This document shows positions 1 through 5,771 of a stretch of 6,931 bases of DNA, piece by piece. This stretch comes from Candidatus Bipolaricaulota bacterium (GTDB lineage Bacteria; Bipolaricaulota; Bipolaricaulia; Bipolaricaulales; Bipolaricaulaceae). Positions within the stretch are counted from its first letter, which is position 1; every line of letters starts with the position of its first letter. The stretch lies in contig JALVLL010000265.1 of the NCBI GenBank assembly GCA_027027485.1, forward strand, positions 1 to 6,931. Reading direction: 5' to 3'. The notes beneath the pieces were generated by a model. That model saw only the letters and a program-made list of their open reading frames with translations. It was not told the DNA's origin and ran no database searches. The translations under genes and the position numbers were made by a program.

Positions 1-1271
1 CCCAGGCCGTGGAGCGGGGCGCGGTGGCGGTGGTGGGGGAGCGGGATATCCGAGGGCTTCCCGTGCCCTATATCCGCGTTCCCGACTCCAGGGAGGCGAT
101 GGGGAAAATCGCGGCGGCCTTCTGGGACTACCCCACTCGGAAGCTCATCACCATCGGGGTCACGGGGACCGACGGCAAAACCACCGTGGTCCACCTTTTG
201 GGACAGCTCCTTCCGGACTGTGAGACGCTGACCACCGTCAGGGTGGAACGGGAGAGGCTTTCCTGTGTCACCACTCCCGAGGCCCCGGACATCCAACGCC
301 TGGCCGCGGCGGCCCTGGAGCGGGGAAAGAGATACTTCGCCCTGGAGGCCTCGTCCATCGGGCTGGCACAGAAGCGGCTTGTGGGGACCTCCTTCAAAGT
401 CGGGGTACTCACGAACCTCACCCGGGACCACCTGGACTTCCACGGGACCCTGGAGAACTACCGCCGGGCCAAGCGCCTCCTCTTCGAGATGCTCCCTGAA
501 GGCGGCTTTGCCGTGGTGAACGGGGAAAGCCCCTATGCCGGGGAGTTCCTTTCCGCCACCGCGGCCCGGGCCATCGTCTACGGGATCTCCGCGGGGGATA
601 TCCGGGCGGAGAAGGTAAAGGAGCTCGGGTGGGGTATCGAGTTTGAGCTCGTGACCCCGGATGGGAGGGCAGAGGCTTCGGTCCCGTTCCCGGGCCGGTT
701 CAACCTCGAAAACGCCCTGGCGGCCGCGGCGGTAGCCTGGGCCCTGGGCATCCCGGTGGGATACCTTGTAGAGGCCTTACGCCGGGCATCGCTTCCCCCG
801 GGGAGGCTCGCCCGCTTCATGGGGGAAAGGGGTGTGACCGCGGTGGTGGACTACGCCCACACTCCTCGGGCCCTGGAGGCGGTCCTTTCCGTCCTCAGGC
901 CTCGGGCCCGGAAGTTGATCGTCGTCTTCGGGGCTCCCGGCGAGGCGGACCGGGGGAAGCGTCCCCTCATGGGAAAGGCGGTGGGGGAGTACGCCGATCT
1001 CGCCATTGTCACCTCCGACAACCCCAAGGGGGAGGACCCCGCGGCGATCGCCGCGGAGCTCGTCCGGGGCCTGGAGGAGGCGGGGGCCGCCTATAGGGTG
1101 GAGCTCGACCGGGGGAGGGCCATCGAGCTCGCCCTGGGGGAGGCCTCGGCCGGTGATATAGTCCTCATCGCGGGGAAGGGACACGAACGCCACCAGATCG
1201 TCGGAGGGCATCACCTCCCCCACTCGGATATCGACTGCCTGCACGCCCTCGGCTATAGCGAGGTCAGCTAG
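1..1271 (+). CDS. murE: UDP-N-acetylmuramoyl-tripeptide synthetase MurE, 5' partial
   Basis: MurE is the cytoplasmic ATP-dependent ligase that adds the third amino acid (meso-diaminopimelate, lysine or ornithine, depending on species) to UDP-MurNAc-L-Ala-D-Glu in peptidoglycan synthesis. The frame is open to the left edge. The GTG at 9 lies inside the conserved N-terminal segment (QAVERGAVAVV), so the true start is outside the window; 420 residues are visible from that GTG against about 490 for the family. Numbering from it, I see the P-loop TGTDGKTT (52-59), TTPEAPD (88-94), the EASS segment (113-116), TNLTRDHLDFHGT (135-147), the lysine that is carbamylated in Mur ligases (K155), DYAHTP (281-286), DRGKRPLMG (314-322), the acceptor-recognition motif as DNPK (337-340), and GKGHE (389-393). 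Most diaminopimelate-adding enzymes have DNPR, so the amino acid added is uncertain. The following gene is on the same strand, 91 bases downstream. Confidence 0.95.
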   Translation, partial: QAVERGAVAVVGERDIRGLPVPYIRVPDSREAMGKIAAAFWDYPTRKLITIGVTGTDGKTTVVHLLGQLLPDCETLTTVRVERERLSCVTTPEAPDIQRLAAAALERGKRYFALEASSIGLAQKRLVGTSFKVGVLTNLTRDHLDFHGTLENYRRAKRLLFEMLPEGGFAVVNGESPYAGEFLSATAARAIVYGISAGDIRAEKVKELGWGIEFELVTPDGRAEASVPFPGRFNLENALAAAAVAWALGIPVGYLVEALRRASLPPGRLARFMGERGVTAVVDYAHTPRALEAVLSVLRPRARKLIVVFGAPGEADRGKRPLMGKAVGEYADLAIVTSDNPKGEDPAAIAAELVRGLEEAGAAYRVELDRGRAIELALGEASAGDIVLIAGKGHERHQIVGGHHLPHSDIDCLHALGYSEVS

Positions 1272-1350
1272 GGGCCCGCGGACCTTCCATCCTTCCTCCA
1301 CCGACCTTCCACATCGGCCGGGGACAATACCCCGCAACATGAAGATCCAA

Positions 1351-1357
1351 AAGGAGG
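1351..1357 (+). promoter_or_regulatory. Shine-Dalgarno site deciding the start of the ferritin-like gene
   Basis: AAGGAGG with a 5-base spacer to the ATG at 1363. It selects this start over the in-frame ATG at 1339, whose use would put eight extra charged residues before the signal peptide. Confidence 0.85.
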
Positions 1358-1362
1358 AACAA

Positions 1363-2070
1363 ATGAAAAGGAACGGAACACACAAGTGGCTCCTGAGATC
1401 CCTGGCATTGGCGTTTTTGATAGGCGGTGCGGTTGCCCTCGCCCACGGAGATGGGGAAGACGAAGCCCCCTACTTCGGATCGATAATGGGGCCCCTTCCA
1501 TCCGAGCTGGAGAAGGCGGCCCTGGAGGCGTTGGACGCCGAGTACGCCATGTACGCCGCATACGAGGCGGTGATCGCCCAGTACGGCGAGCTCGAACCCT
1601 ACCTTACCCTGAGGGAGATGGCCGAGCGAAACATCGAGATACTGAAAAACTTCCTTGGAAATTACCGGATCGACTATCCTTCCTCAAATCCTCACATGGA
1701 AACCATGTCCCTGCCCGGGACCCTCTCGGAGGCTGTAGAGGGACTCGCTCGGAAGGCCCTGACCAAGGCTGCCATGTACGCCGATATCCTGGAGAAGGCT
1801 GGGAGCTATCGGGGAATCGATCGCCTCTTTTCCTACCTCGCCCGCAACTCGCTCAAGCAGGAGCTCCCCGCGCTGGAGCTCGCCGCGGCGAACGGCGGGA
1901 AACTTTCCGCGGCCCAGATGGCCCGTTTAGGGTTCGGGTTCGAGCGGGAACGCTTCGGCCCCTATGGCCACGGGACGATGGACGATGACGGACATTGCCC
2001 CATGATGGGACACGGCATGTGGGGCCGCATGGGTATGCCCCGCTACGGGGGCTGGGGCGACTGCCACTGA
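1363..2070 (+). CDS. Secreted ferritin-like (DUF2202-like) four-helix protein with Met/His/Cys-rich tail
   Basis: The start is the ATG at 1363, because AAGGAGG at 1351-1357 lies 5 bases upstream; an in-frame ATG at 1339 has no such site. The 235-residue product begins with a signal peptide (basic residues 2-12, hydrophobic core about 13-27 ending ALAHG). Residues 45-190 are alpha-helical and resemble ferritin-like DUF2202 proteins: LDAEYAMYAAYEAV (57-70), then REMAERNIEILKNFLGNY (84-101), then two more helices (about 121-145 and 150-176). Family members usually carry E-x-x-H pairs that bind two metals; here the expected positions read E88-R-N-I91 and S163-L-K-Q166, so the diiron site looks degenerate. 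The last 35 residues hold 4 His, 6 Met and 2 Cys, which suggests soft-metal binding such as Cu(I). The protein is probably exported to the cell surface or periplasm. The family assignment rests on pattern recognition; metal binding is inferred. Confidence 0.75.
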   Translation: MKRNGTHKWLLRSLALAFLIGGAVALAHGDGEDEAPYFGSIMGPLPSELEKAALEALDAEYAMYAAYEAVIAQYGELEPYLTLREMAERNIEILKNFLGNYRIDYPSSNPHMETMSLPGTLSEAVEGLARKALTKAAMYADILEKAGSYRGIDRLFSYLARNSLKQELPALELAAANGGKLSAAQMARLGFGFERERFGPYGHGTMDDDGHCPMMGHGMWGRMGMPRYGGWGDCH

Positions 2071-2098
2071 CGGGCAGCCCGGAACGCCGGAAATCGCG

Positions 2099-2719
2099 TC
2101 AAGGGGCGCGGGAGCGCCGCGCCCCTTTTCCCTTGAGTCCTTGGATCAACGAGAGGATCTCCCTCGCCACCTCGTCCGCGGGACGCGCAGCGTCCACCAC
2201 CCGGACCCCCTCCGGCGGGACGAGATCGCGCTGGGCGGAGACGCGCAGCTCCACCGCTTCCGGGGGCAGGCCAGCGGCCAGAAGCCTCTTTCTCCGCACC
2301 TCCTCGGGCGCCTCGAGCCAGATGGCGAGATCGAAGAGTTCCCGCGGGGTGTGAGGGGAAGAGAAAAGCAGCGCCCCTTCCACCAGGAGAACCTCCGTTC
2401 CCTTCCCTTTTTCCTCAGCTACGATGCGCTCGATATCCCGGGCCACTTGGGGATGTACGATCTCCTCCAGGCACCTTTTCTTTTCGGGATCCGAAAAGAC
2501 GATTTCGGCGAGTTTGCGGCGATCCACTCTCCCATCCGGGGAAAGGACCTCGGGCCCGAAGGCCTTTACGACCTCCTCGTACGCAGGGCCTCCGGGCTCG
2601 TAGGCCTTTTTCGCGAGGAGGTCGCAGTCCACGTGCACATAACCGGACCGGCGGGAGAGCAGACGGCACACCGTGGACTTCCCGCTTCCCGTCGGCCCGG
2701 CGATCCCCACGACGATCAT
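2099..2719 (-). CDS. coaE: Dephospho-CoA kinase
   Basis: CoaE phosphorylates the 3'-hydroxyl of the ribose of dephospho-CoA with ATP, the last step of coenzyme A synthesis, in the cytoplasm. The 206-residue length fits the family. The P-loop GPTGSGKST lies at 8-16, the acidic DCD (31-33) matches the family's DAD segment, PGGPAYEEV (42-50) and LEEIVHPQV (84-92) are typical of the substrate-binding half, and VEGALLF (113-119) stands where many members have a PLLF-type motif. The lid helix keeps R159 and Q163. The ATG at 2719 has only a G-run directly in front of it rather than a well-spaced ribosome site; translation may depend on coupling to the upstream gene, whose stop is 29 bases away. The C-terminal tail (GKGARRSRAP) is basic and encoded by the terminator hairpin, so it probably reflects RNA constraint rather than function. 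Confidence 0.93.
   Translation of the reverse strand: MIVVGIAGPTGSGKSTVCRLLSRRSGYVHVDCDLLAKKAYEPGGPAYEEVVKAFGPEVLSPDGRVDRRKLAEIVFSDPEKKRCLEEIVHPQVARDIERIVAEEKGKGTEVLLVEGALLFSSPHTPRELFDLAIWLEAPEEVRRKRLLAAGLPPEAVELRVSAQRDLVPPEGVRVVDAARPADEVAREILSLIQGLKGKGARRSRAP
2101..2127 (+). terminator. Rho-independent terminator overlapping the 3' end of coaE
   Basis: A perfect 11-bp inverted repeat, AAGGGGCGCGG (2101-2111) and its complement (2117-2127), encloses a 5-base loop and runs into TTTTCCCTT. The short T-run lies on the plus strand, 30 bases after the ferritin-like stop, so it best serves that gene. The same bases, read on the minus strand, encode the last residues and part of the stop codon of coaE. 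Whether it also stops coaE transcripts is less certain, because the T-run is lacking in that direction. Confidence 0.8.
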
Positions 2720-2748
2720 CCCCCGATCTTACCGGGAAACGCCGCCTT

Positions 2749-3663
2749 TCAGATCGGCGAGAGCTCCCCCGGAACCCTGGGGAAGAGCCTCGCCTCGGCC
2801 ACGTGTTCCAGGCCGCAGATATACCGCACCAGCCGCTCGATCCCGATCCCAAACCCTGCGGACGGGGGAAGCCCCCTTTCCGCCAGGGCCAAGAGCCCGC
2901 GGTACTGTTCCGGATCGAGGCCCTGTACGCGGATCCTCTCCCTTATCCTCTCGGGAAGATGTTCCCTCTCGCCGCCGGAGAGGGCCTCCCCGTAGCCCTC
3001 GGGGTAGATAAGATCCATGTCGAGGAGGATCCCGGGGCGTTCGGGGTCCTCGCGGTCATAGAACTCCCGCACATCGATGGGGAAATCGATGAGCCAGATG
3101 GGGCCTTCGACCTCGCGGGAGAGCGCCTCCTCGAAGTCCTCGCCGTAGCTCCTCCGGGCCTCGGTATAGGTAATCCTGGGGAAGGGCCTCTCGGGGATCC
3201 CAAGCTCCCTCTCCAGGAACGAGAGTTCCTCCGAGCACGAGTCCTTCACCCTCTCCAGGACGTACACGAGGAGCCTTTCCCCGAGGTCCATGACCTCCTC
3301 GCGGGAGGCGTCCCGCACCTCGAGGTCAAGCTGGACGAATTCCCAGAGATGTCGGCCCGTTTCGCCCCAGTCCGGGGGCTCTATCCTGATGTTCGGTGAG
3401 AAGGAAAAGATCCTCTCACAGACCGAGACAGCGAACTGCTTATGGAAGATCATGGAGCGGGTGAGGTGCCATCTTCCGCCATAGGCCTCGATCACGGCCC
3501 GGTCGGTGTGGTGCCGCAGGGGATCGGTCAGGGGCGCCACGATCACGGGAAGAAGCTCCACGAACCCCTCCCCCGCCAGGAACTCCCGGCAGGCCCCGAT
3601 GACCTGGCTTCCCACCTTCAGTATCGCTTCCTTCCTTTCGCGCTCTTTTTCGCTCAGGAGCAC
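2749..3663 (-). CDS. Archaeal-type asparagine synthetase A (AspRS/AsnRS-derived catalytic core)
   Basis: The protein has 304 residues and is a class II aminoacyl-tRNA synthetase catalytic domain of the Asp/Asn branch without the N-terminal OB-fold anticodon-binding domain. Motif 1 is around GFVELLPV (33-40). Motif 2 is NIRIE (91-95) with the loop GRHLWEFVQLDLE (103-115). Motif 3 is GFGIGIERL (270-278), followed by FPRVPGEL (294-301), much like AsnRS endings. This architecture matches the asparagine synthetase A-related family studied in Pyrococcus, which makes asparagine from aspartate, ammonia and ATP through aspartyl-adenylate. The enzymatic role is inferred by family; a tRNA- or protein-modifying role is the alternative. 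The start is GTG at 3663, with AAGGGGGT at 3676-3669 and a 5-base spacer. It probably forms an operon with coaE 29 bases downstream. A structured leader lies upstream. Confidence 0.82.
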   Translation of the reverse strand: MLLSEKERERKEAILKVGSQVIGACREFLAGEGFVELLPVIVAPLTDPLRHHTDRAVIEAYGGRWHLTRSMIFHKQFAVSVCERIFSFSPNIRIEPPDWGETGRHLWEFVQLDLEVRDASREEVMDLGERLLVYVLERVKDSCSEELSFLERELGIPERPFPRITYTEARRSYGEDFEEALSREVEGPIWLIDFPIDVREFYDREDPERPGILLDMDLIYPEGYGEALSGGEREHLPERIRERIRVQGLDPEQYRGLLALAERGLPPSAGFGIGIERLVRYICGLEHVAEARLFPRVPGELSPI

Positions 3664-3668
3664 CGCTT

Positions 3669-3713
3669 ACCCCCTTGGGTAAAGACCCAAAATCTCACCC
3701 CCTAATGAAGGGG
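3669..3713 (-). promoter_or_regulatory. Structured leader with possible ribosome-site switch before the asparagine synthetase gene
   Basis: On the minus strand two small hairpins come directly before the GTG start: CCCCT/AGGGG (arms 3713-3709 and 3703-3699) and TTGGGT/ACCCAA (arms 3690-3685 and 3680-3675, loop CTTT). The second ends on the first two bases of the Shine-Dalgarno AAGGGGGT (3676-3669). CCCCTT at 3713-3708 could pair either locally or with AAGGGG of the ribosome site, so two exclusive folds are possible. The pairings are visible; a regulatory role is inferred. No T-box antiterminator sequence (TGGNACC type) is present. Confidence 0.35.
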
Positions 3714-3759
3714 ACCTACACCTCAGGGATACGCTCGCAGGTGGGTTCGCTCGGTGGGA

Positions 3760-4005
3760 TCACGCCCCGTACGGGGCGTTATTGGCGGGGCCCAAGGGGA
3801 GGGAAATGGTGAGCGTCTTCAGCCGACCTACCACAGACAACCCGGCCATCCACATCACCCCCGCCATTAGGTTCGAAGAGATTTTAGCCTTATGCGGCCC
3901 TGAAGGGAAATGTTTGATAACGGAATGGGACAGTGAGGCCGCAGCCTGAACCATTGTTCCACTAATACCGATGATGCCGGGGAGACCGTTTTTCCGCGAC
4001 GCCAC
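3760..4005 (-). CDS. Doubtful 81-codon ORF downstream of and in frame with the membrane-anchored gene
   Basis: The frame opens at a GTG with no ribosome site and encodes 81 residues (MASRKNGL to NNAPYGA). I recognise no family. It lies in the same frame as the preceding gene, five codons after that gene's TGA (4020-4018), so it could be read only by stop-codon readthrough or reinitiation, or it may be a remnant of a longer gene. Its last codons are the 18-bp palindrome. The absence of a ribosome site and the competing antisense ORF argue against it being a real gene. Confidence 0.15.
   Translation of the reverse strand: MASRKNGLPGIIGISGTMVQAAASLSHSVIKHFPSGPHKAKISSNLMAGVMWMAGLSVVGRLKTLTISLPLGPANNAPYGA
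3762..3779. repeat. Perfect 18-bp GC-rich palindrome
   Basis: ACGCCCCGT is followed directly by its reverse complement. As RNA it would form a 7-bp stem with a GTAC loop. No T-run follows on either strand, so it is not a standard terminator. It could be a protein-binding site, a processing hairpin or the end of a small dispersed repeat. It also forms the end of the 81-codon minus-strand ORF. Confidence 0.6.
3806..3949 (+). CDS. Doubtful 47-codon small ORF with a good ribosome site
   Basis: ATG at 3806 is preceded by AGGGGAGGG (3795-3803), a good Shine-Dalgarno sequence at close spacing. The predicted 47-residue peptide begins MVSVFSRPTTDNP and ends ITEWDSEAAA before TGA at 3947-3949. It is antisense to the 81-codon ORF, and at most one of the two is likely real. 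It has no recognisable family, membrane segment or export signal. The palindrome at 3762-3779 lies about 25 bases before its ribosome site. The evidence is the start context only. Confidence 0.2.
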   Translation: MVSVFSRPTTDNPAIHITPAIRFEEILALCGPEGKCLITEWDSEAAA

Positions 4006-4017
4006 GGGATAAATGGA

Positions 4018-5049
4018 TCACATCTGTGAGGTCTCAGGGCTTTGCTCGCTTTGGGGAAGATCGGTTTGCAGCTCGAGTACGAGCTTTCCGGTCGCCAAGT
4101 GGATCTCCAGGGGAGGAAGCGAGCGATCACCGATTTCGTATCGCCTTGAGCCGCCTGGAAGCACATACCTCGGTAACCCAAGTTCCTCCGGCCATGCCAC
4201 CATAGTCCCGGCGGCGGCCTCCACCACTAAGTGAAATGGCCGGGCGAGGACCACGTGATAGGAAGTGCGGGTGTACTCCGCCAGGAACTCGTACTGAGCG
4301 CCTCCCTCTGGCACCGAGGGGGTTAGGATATATGCCGAATCGAGCACTCCCTCCAGTCGGAGGTGCTTTACCTTCGATGAGATGATGATGACCCTTGCTG
4401 CCCTGTGAACCGAGATCCGGTTGGCTGTTACCCTGTGGCAAATGAACGTACTTAAGCCCATCGATTCCAGGGTTTGAACCGATATCCCACTTATCTCAGC
4501 CTCTCCTGCAGCGATGATCCTCCTGTGTAGGGAATCCTCCTCGGGAGAAGTTCTTTCCCTGAGGCAAATCTTAAGGGCCTCGAGCTCCACCGGAGCCTGG
4601 ACGGAGATATCAGCGAGATGCGGTCCGCGACTGGGCTCACGTGGGACGCGAAAGGCCAAGGTCAGACCTCCACCTTCCCTGTATACCTCGAGCTTCGCCT
4701 CTCGTACCCACCACCTTGGGCCTTCCTCCAGCAGGGCGATACCACCCGGCAAGGAGGGGTAGATCCGCACCCGAGCTCCCCTGGTCACCACCTGCAGGGT
4801 CCGTACTCCATCCCAAGAGGGGCTAATTACCTCCGCCCGACGCTCCCACGCCTCGTCCTCCGGGTAAGTCCCACGGAAAACCATAAACTCATCTGCGAAC
4901 TCTAAGCCAAGGTCAACCCCCATCGCCACAATTGACACAAGGAAAAGCAGGTTCAGCGATCGAATCCAAAACCCCTTCCCCCGGAAAAGGAGGTAGATCC
5001 CAGAACCAAGCCCCACGGCCATGGCCAATACCAGCAAAAGGTCCATCAC
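4018..5049 (-). CDS. Membrane-anchored beta-rich extracytoplasmic protein, last gene of the ABC operon
   Basis: The 343-residue product has two N-terminal membrane helices (about 3-22 and 31-50) separated by the basic loop FRGKGFWIRS. By the positive-inside rule that loop is cytoplasmic, so both the N-terminus and the C-terminal domain of about 290 residues face outside. That domain is a run of short alternating hydrophobic strands, for example ISVQAPVELEALKI (148-161), RISVHRAARVIIISS (211-225) and LEIHLATGKLVLEL (314-327), which resembles the beta-helical DUF4097 or GIN-type putative adhesin domains. It has two Cys (162, 204). The GTG at 5049 overlaps the permease stop by 4 bases (GTGA); an ATG at 5046 is equally possible, and GGAGGT upstream suits both. 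Its position suggests an accessory or sensor for the transporter. No enzyme motif is visible and the function is unknown. Confidence 0.8.
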   Translation of the reverse strand: MMDLLLVLAMAVGLGSGIYLLFRGKGFWIRSLNLLFLVSIVAMGVDLGLEFADEFMVFRGTYPEDEAWERRAEVISPSWDGVRTLQVVTRGARVRIYPSLPGGIALLEEGPRWWVREAKLEVYREGGGLTLAFRVPREPSRGPHLADISVQAPVELEALKICLRERTSPEEDSLHRRIIAAGEAEISGISVQTLESMGLSTFICHRVTANRISVHRAARVIIISSKVKHLRLEGVLDSAYILTPSVPEGGAQYEFLAEYTRTSYHVVLARPFHLVVEAAAGTMVAWPEELGLPRYVLPGGSRRYEIGDRSLPPLEIHLATGKLVLELQTDLPQSEQSPETSQM

Positions 5050-5771
5050 AGCTCCACCTCCCTTCCCACCCTCCAGGCGAAAAGCAGGAACAGCAAGGCA
5101 ATCGCCATCGGAACCAGGAAAACATCGAGCTGTAAGCGCGCTACCCCGCCCACATGAAGAGGGTCAGGGTAACTCACCTCCGGTAGCCCAACGTCGAGCT
5201 TTACCCACAGGTTCCCGATGTTGTAGAAAGCCGAAACAGCTGCTAAGGCGAAGAAGACAGAGGCCACCCATCGCTTCCGGGAAAGGAGGAACGCGGTGGC
5301 GAACCTATCCCACAGGATGGAGGCAGCTATCAAGGAGGTTGCGAGCATGCATCCTTCAGCGACGTTCACTGCGAGAGCCACGATGTAAACGCTTCTTTCT
5401 ACGAACAAAAGGAAACCGACAAGCGTTGTAGAGATAAAGAGGAGGCCGCCATATAGAAACCAAACGGCCGTCACGGTGACGAACCGGACGAGGACTTCTC
5501 GCCCCGGGTGGACCGGCGAGAGCCAGAGCACCTCCCGCAGCCCCCGTGGGCGGAAATGGGCGCGCACAAGATATGCCAGGACTATAAAGATCCCGCTGAA
5601 GTCTCCCACAACAATGGCATCCTGTAGGACCAGGTACGGTCGATTGTAATCCCCATAGATGAACAGCCGAGAGATCAGGGAGACCGCCAGAGGAATGAAG
5701 GCCGCCACCGCCAGAAGGCCCAGGGACCAGGGACGGAGTTCCCGCAACTCAAACCAAAAGAGCGTCTTCAC
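5046..5771 (-). CDS. ABC transporter permease
   Basis: The 241-residue protein has about six hydrophobic segments (roughly 17-37, 51-69, 96-124, 128-152, 168-187, 214-234), the usual layout of small ABC-2-type permeases that pair with a single ATPase. The cytoplasmic stretch RAHFRPRGLREVLWLSPVHP (70-89), between the second and third segments, is a common feature of such permeases and a likely ATPase contact. It has no periplasmic binding-protein or macrolide-exporter domain. The GTG start at 5771 lies inside the end of the ATPase gene (23-base overlap) and is preceded by GGAGGT with an 8-base spacer, so translation is probably coupled. The substrate cannot be told from sequence. Sampled base composition is lower in G+C here than in murE, in keeping with its hydrophobic codons or with acquisition. 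Confidence 0.88.
   Translation of the reverse strand: MKTLFWFELRELRPWSLGLLAVAAFIPLAVSLISRLFIYGDYNRPYLVLQDAIVVGDFSGIFIVLAYLVRAHFRPRGLREVLWLSPVHPGREVLVRFVTVTAVWFLYGGLLFISTTLVGFLLFVERSVYIVALAVNVAEGCMLATSLIAASILWDRFATAFLLSRKRWVASVFFALAAVSAFYNIGNLWVKLDVGLPEVSYPDPLHVGGVARLQLDVFLVPMAIALLFLLFAWRVGREVEL

Larger units (their letters stand above)
3664..4017. other. Intergenic region without a convincing gene
   Basis: This gap of about 350 bases separates the end of the four-gene ABC operon from the asparagine synthetase gene. It contains the leader hairpins next to the downstream gene, a perfect 18-bp palindrome at 3762-3779, a weak direct repeat (CGCTCGCAGGTGGG at 3732-3745 against TCGCTCGGTGGG at 3747-3758), and two overlapping antisense small ORFs treated separately. 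I find no clear -35/-10 pair, tRNA or T-rich terminator for the operon that ends at 4018. Confidence 0.6.

Noticed and set aside
9..11. GTG at 9 as the true murE start
   Set aside because: The frame is open to the edge and the residues before it (QA) continue a conserved MurE segment.
1339..1362. Upstream ATG as the start of the ferritin-like protein
   Set aside because: It has no ribosome site, and the AAGGAGG for the ATG at 1363 would lie inside the coding sequence.
777..1385. Minus-strand open frame of about 200 codons across the murE end
   Set aside because: It is antisense to the conserved ligase C-terminal domain and runs into the spacer without a sensible start or family.
1386..1988. 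Plus-strand frame overlapping the ferritin-like gene in another phase
   Set aside because: It is rich in Arg, Gly and Pro, typical of an out-of-frame reading, whereas the other frame has a signal peptide and ribosome site.
2141..2995. Long plus-strand open frame antisense to coaE and the asparagine synthetase gene
   Set aside because: It mirrors two clear minus-strand genes with full motifs; its translation shows no family and it has no ribosome site.
2803..3399. Plus-strand open frame of about 200 codons antisense to the asparagine synthetase gene
   Set aside because: GC-rich coding DNA leaves the opposite strand open; the minus-strand frame has all class II synthetase motifs.
3866..3890. 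GGTTCGAA resembling a tRNA T-loop
   Set aside because: The flanking bases do not form a 5-bp T-stem and no acceptor, D or anticodon arms fit.
3664..4017. T-box leader controlling the asparagine synthetase gene
   Set aside because: No T-box consensus, antiterminator or terminator followed by a T-run is present on the minus strand.
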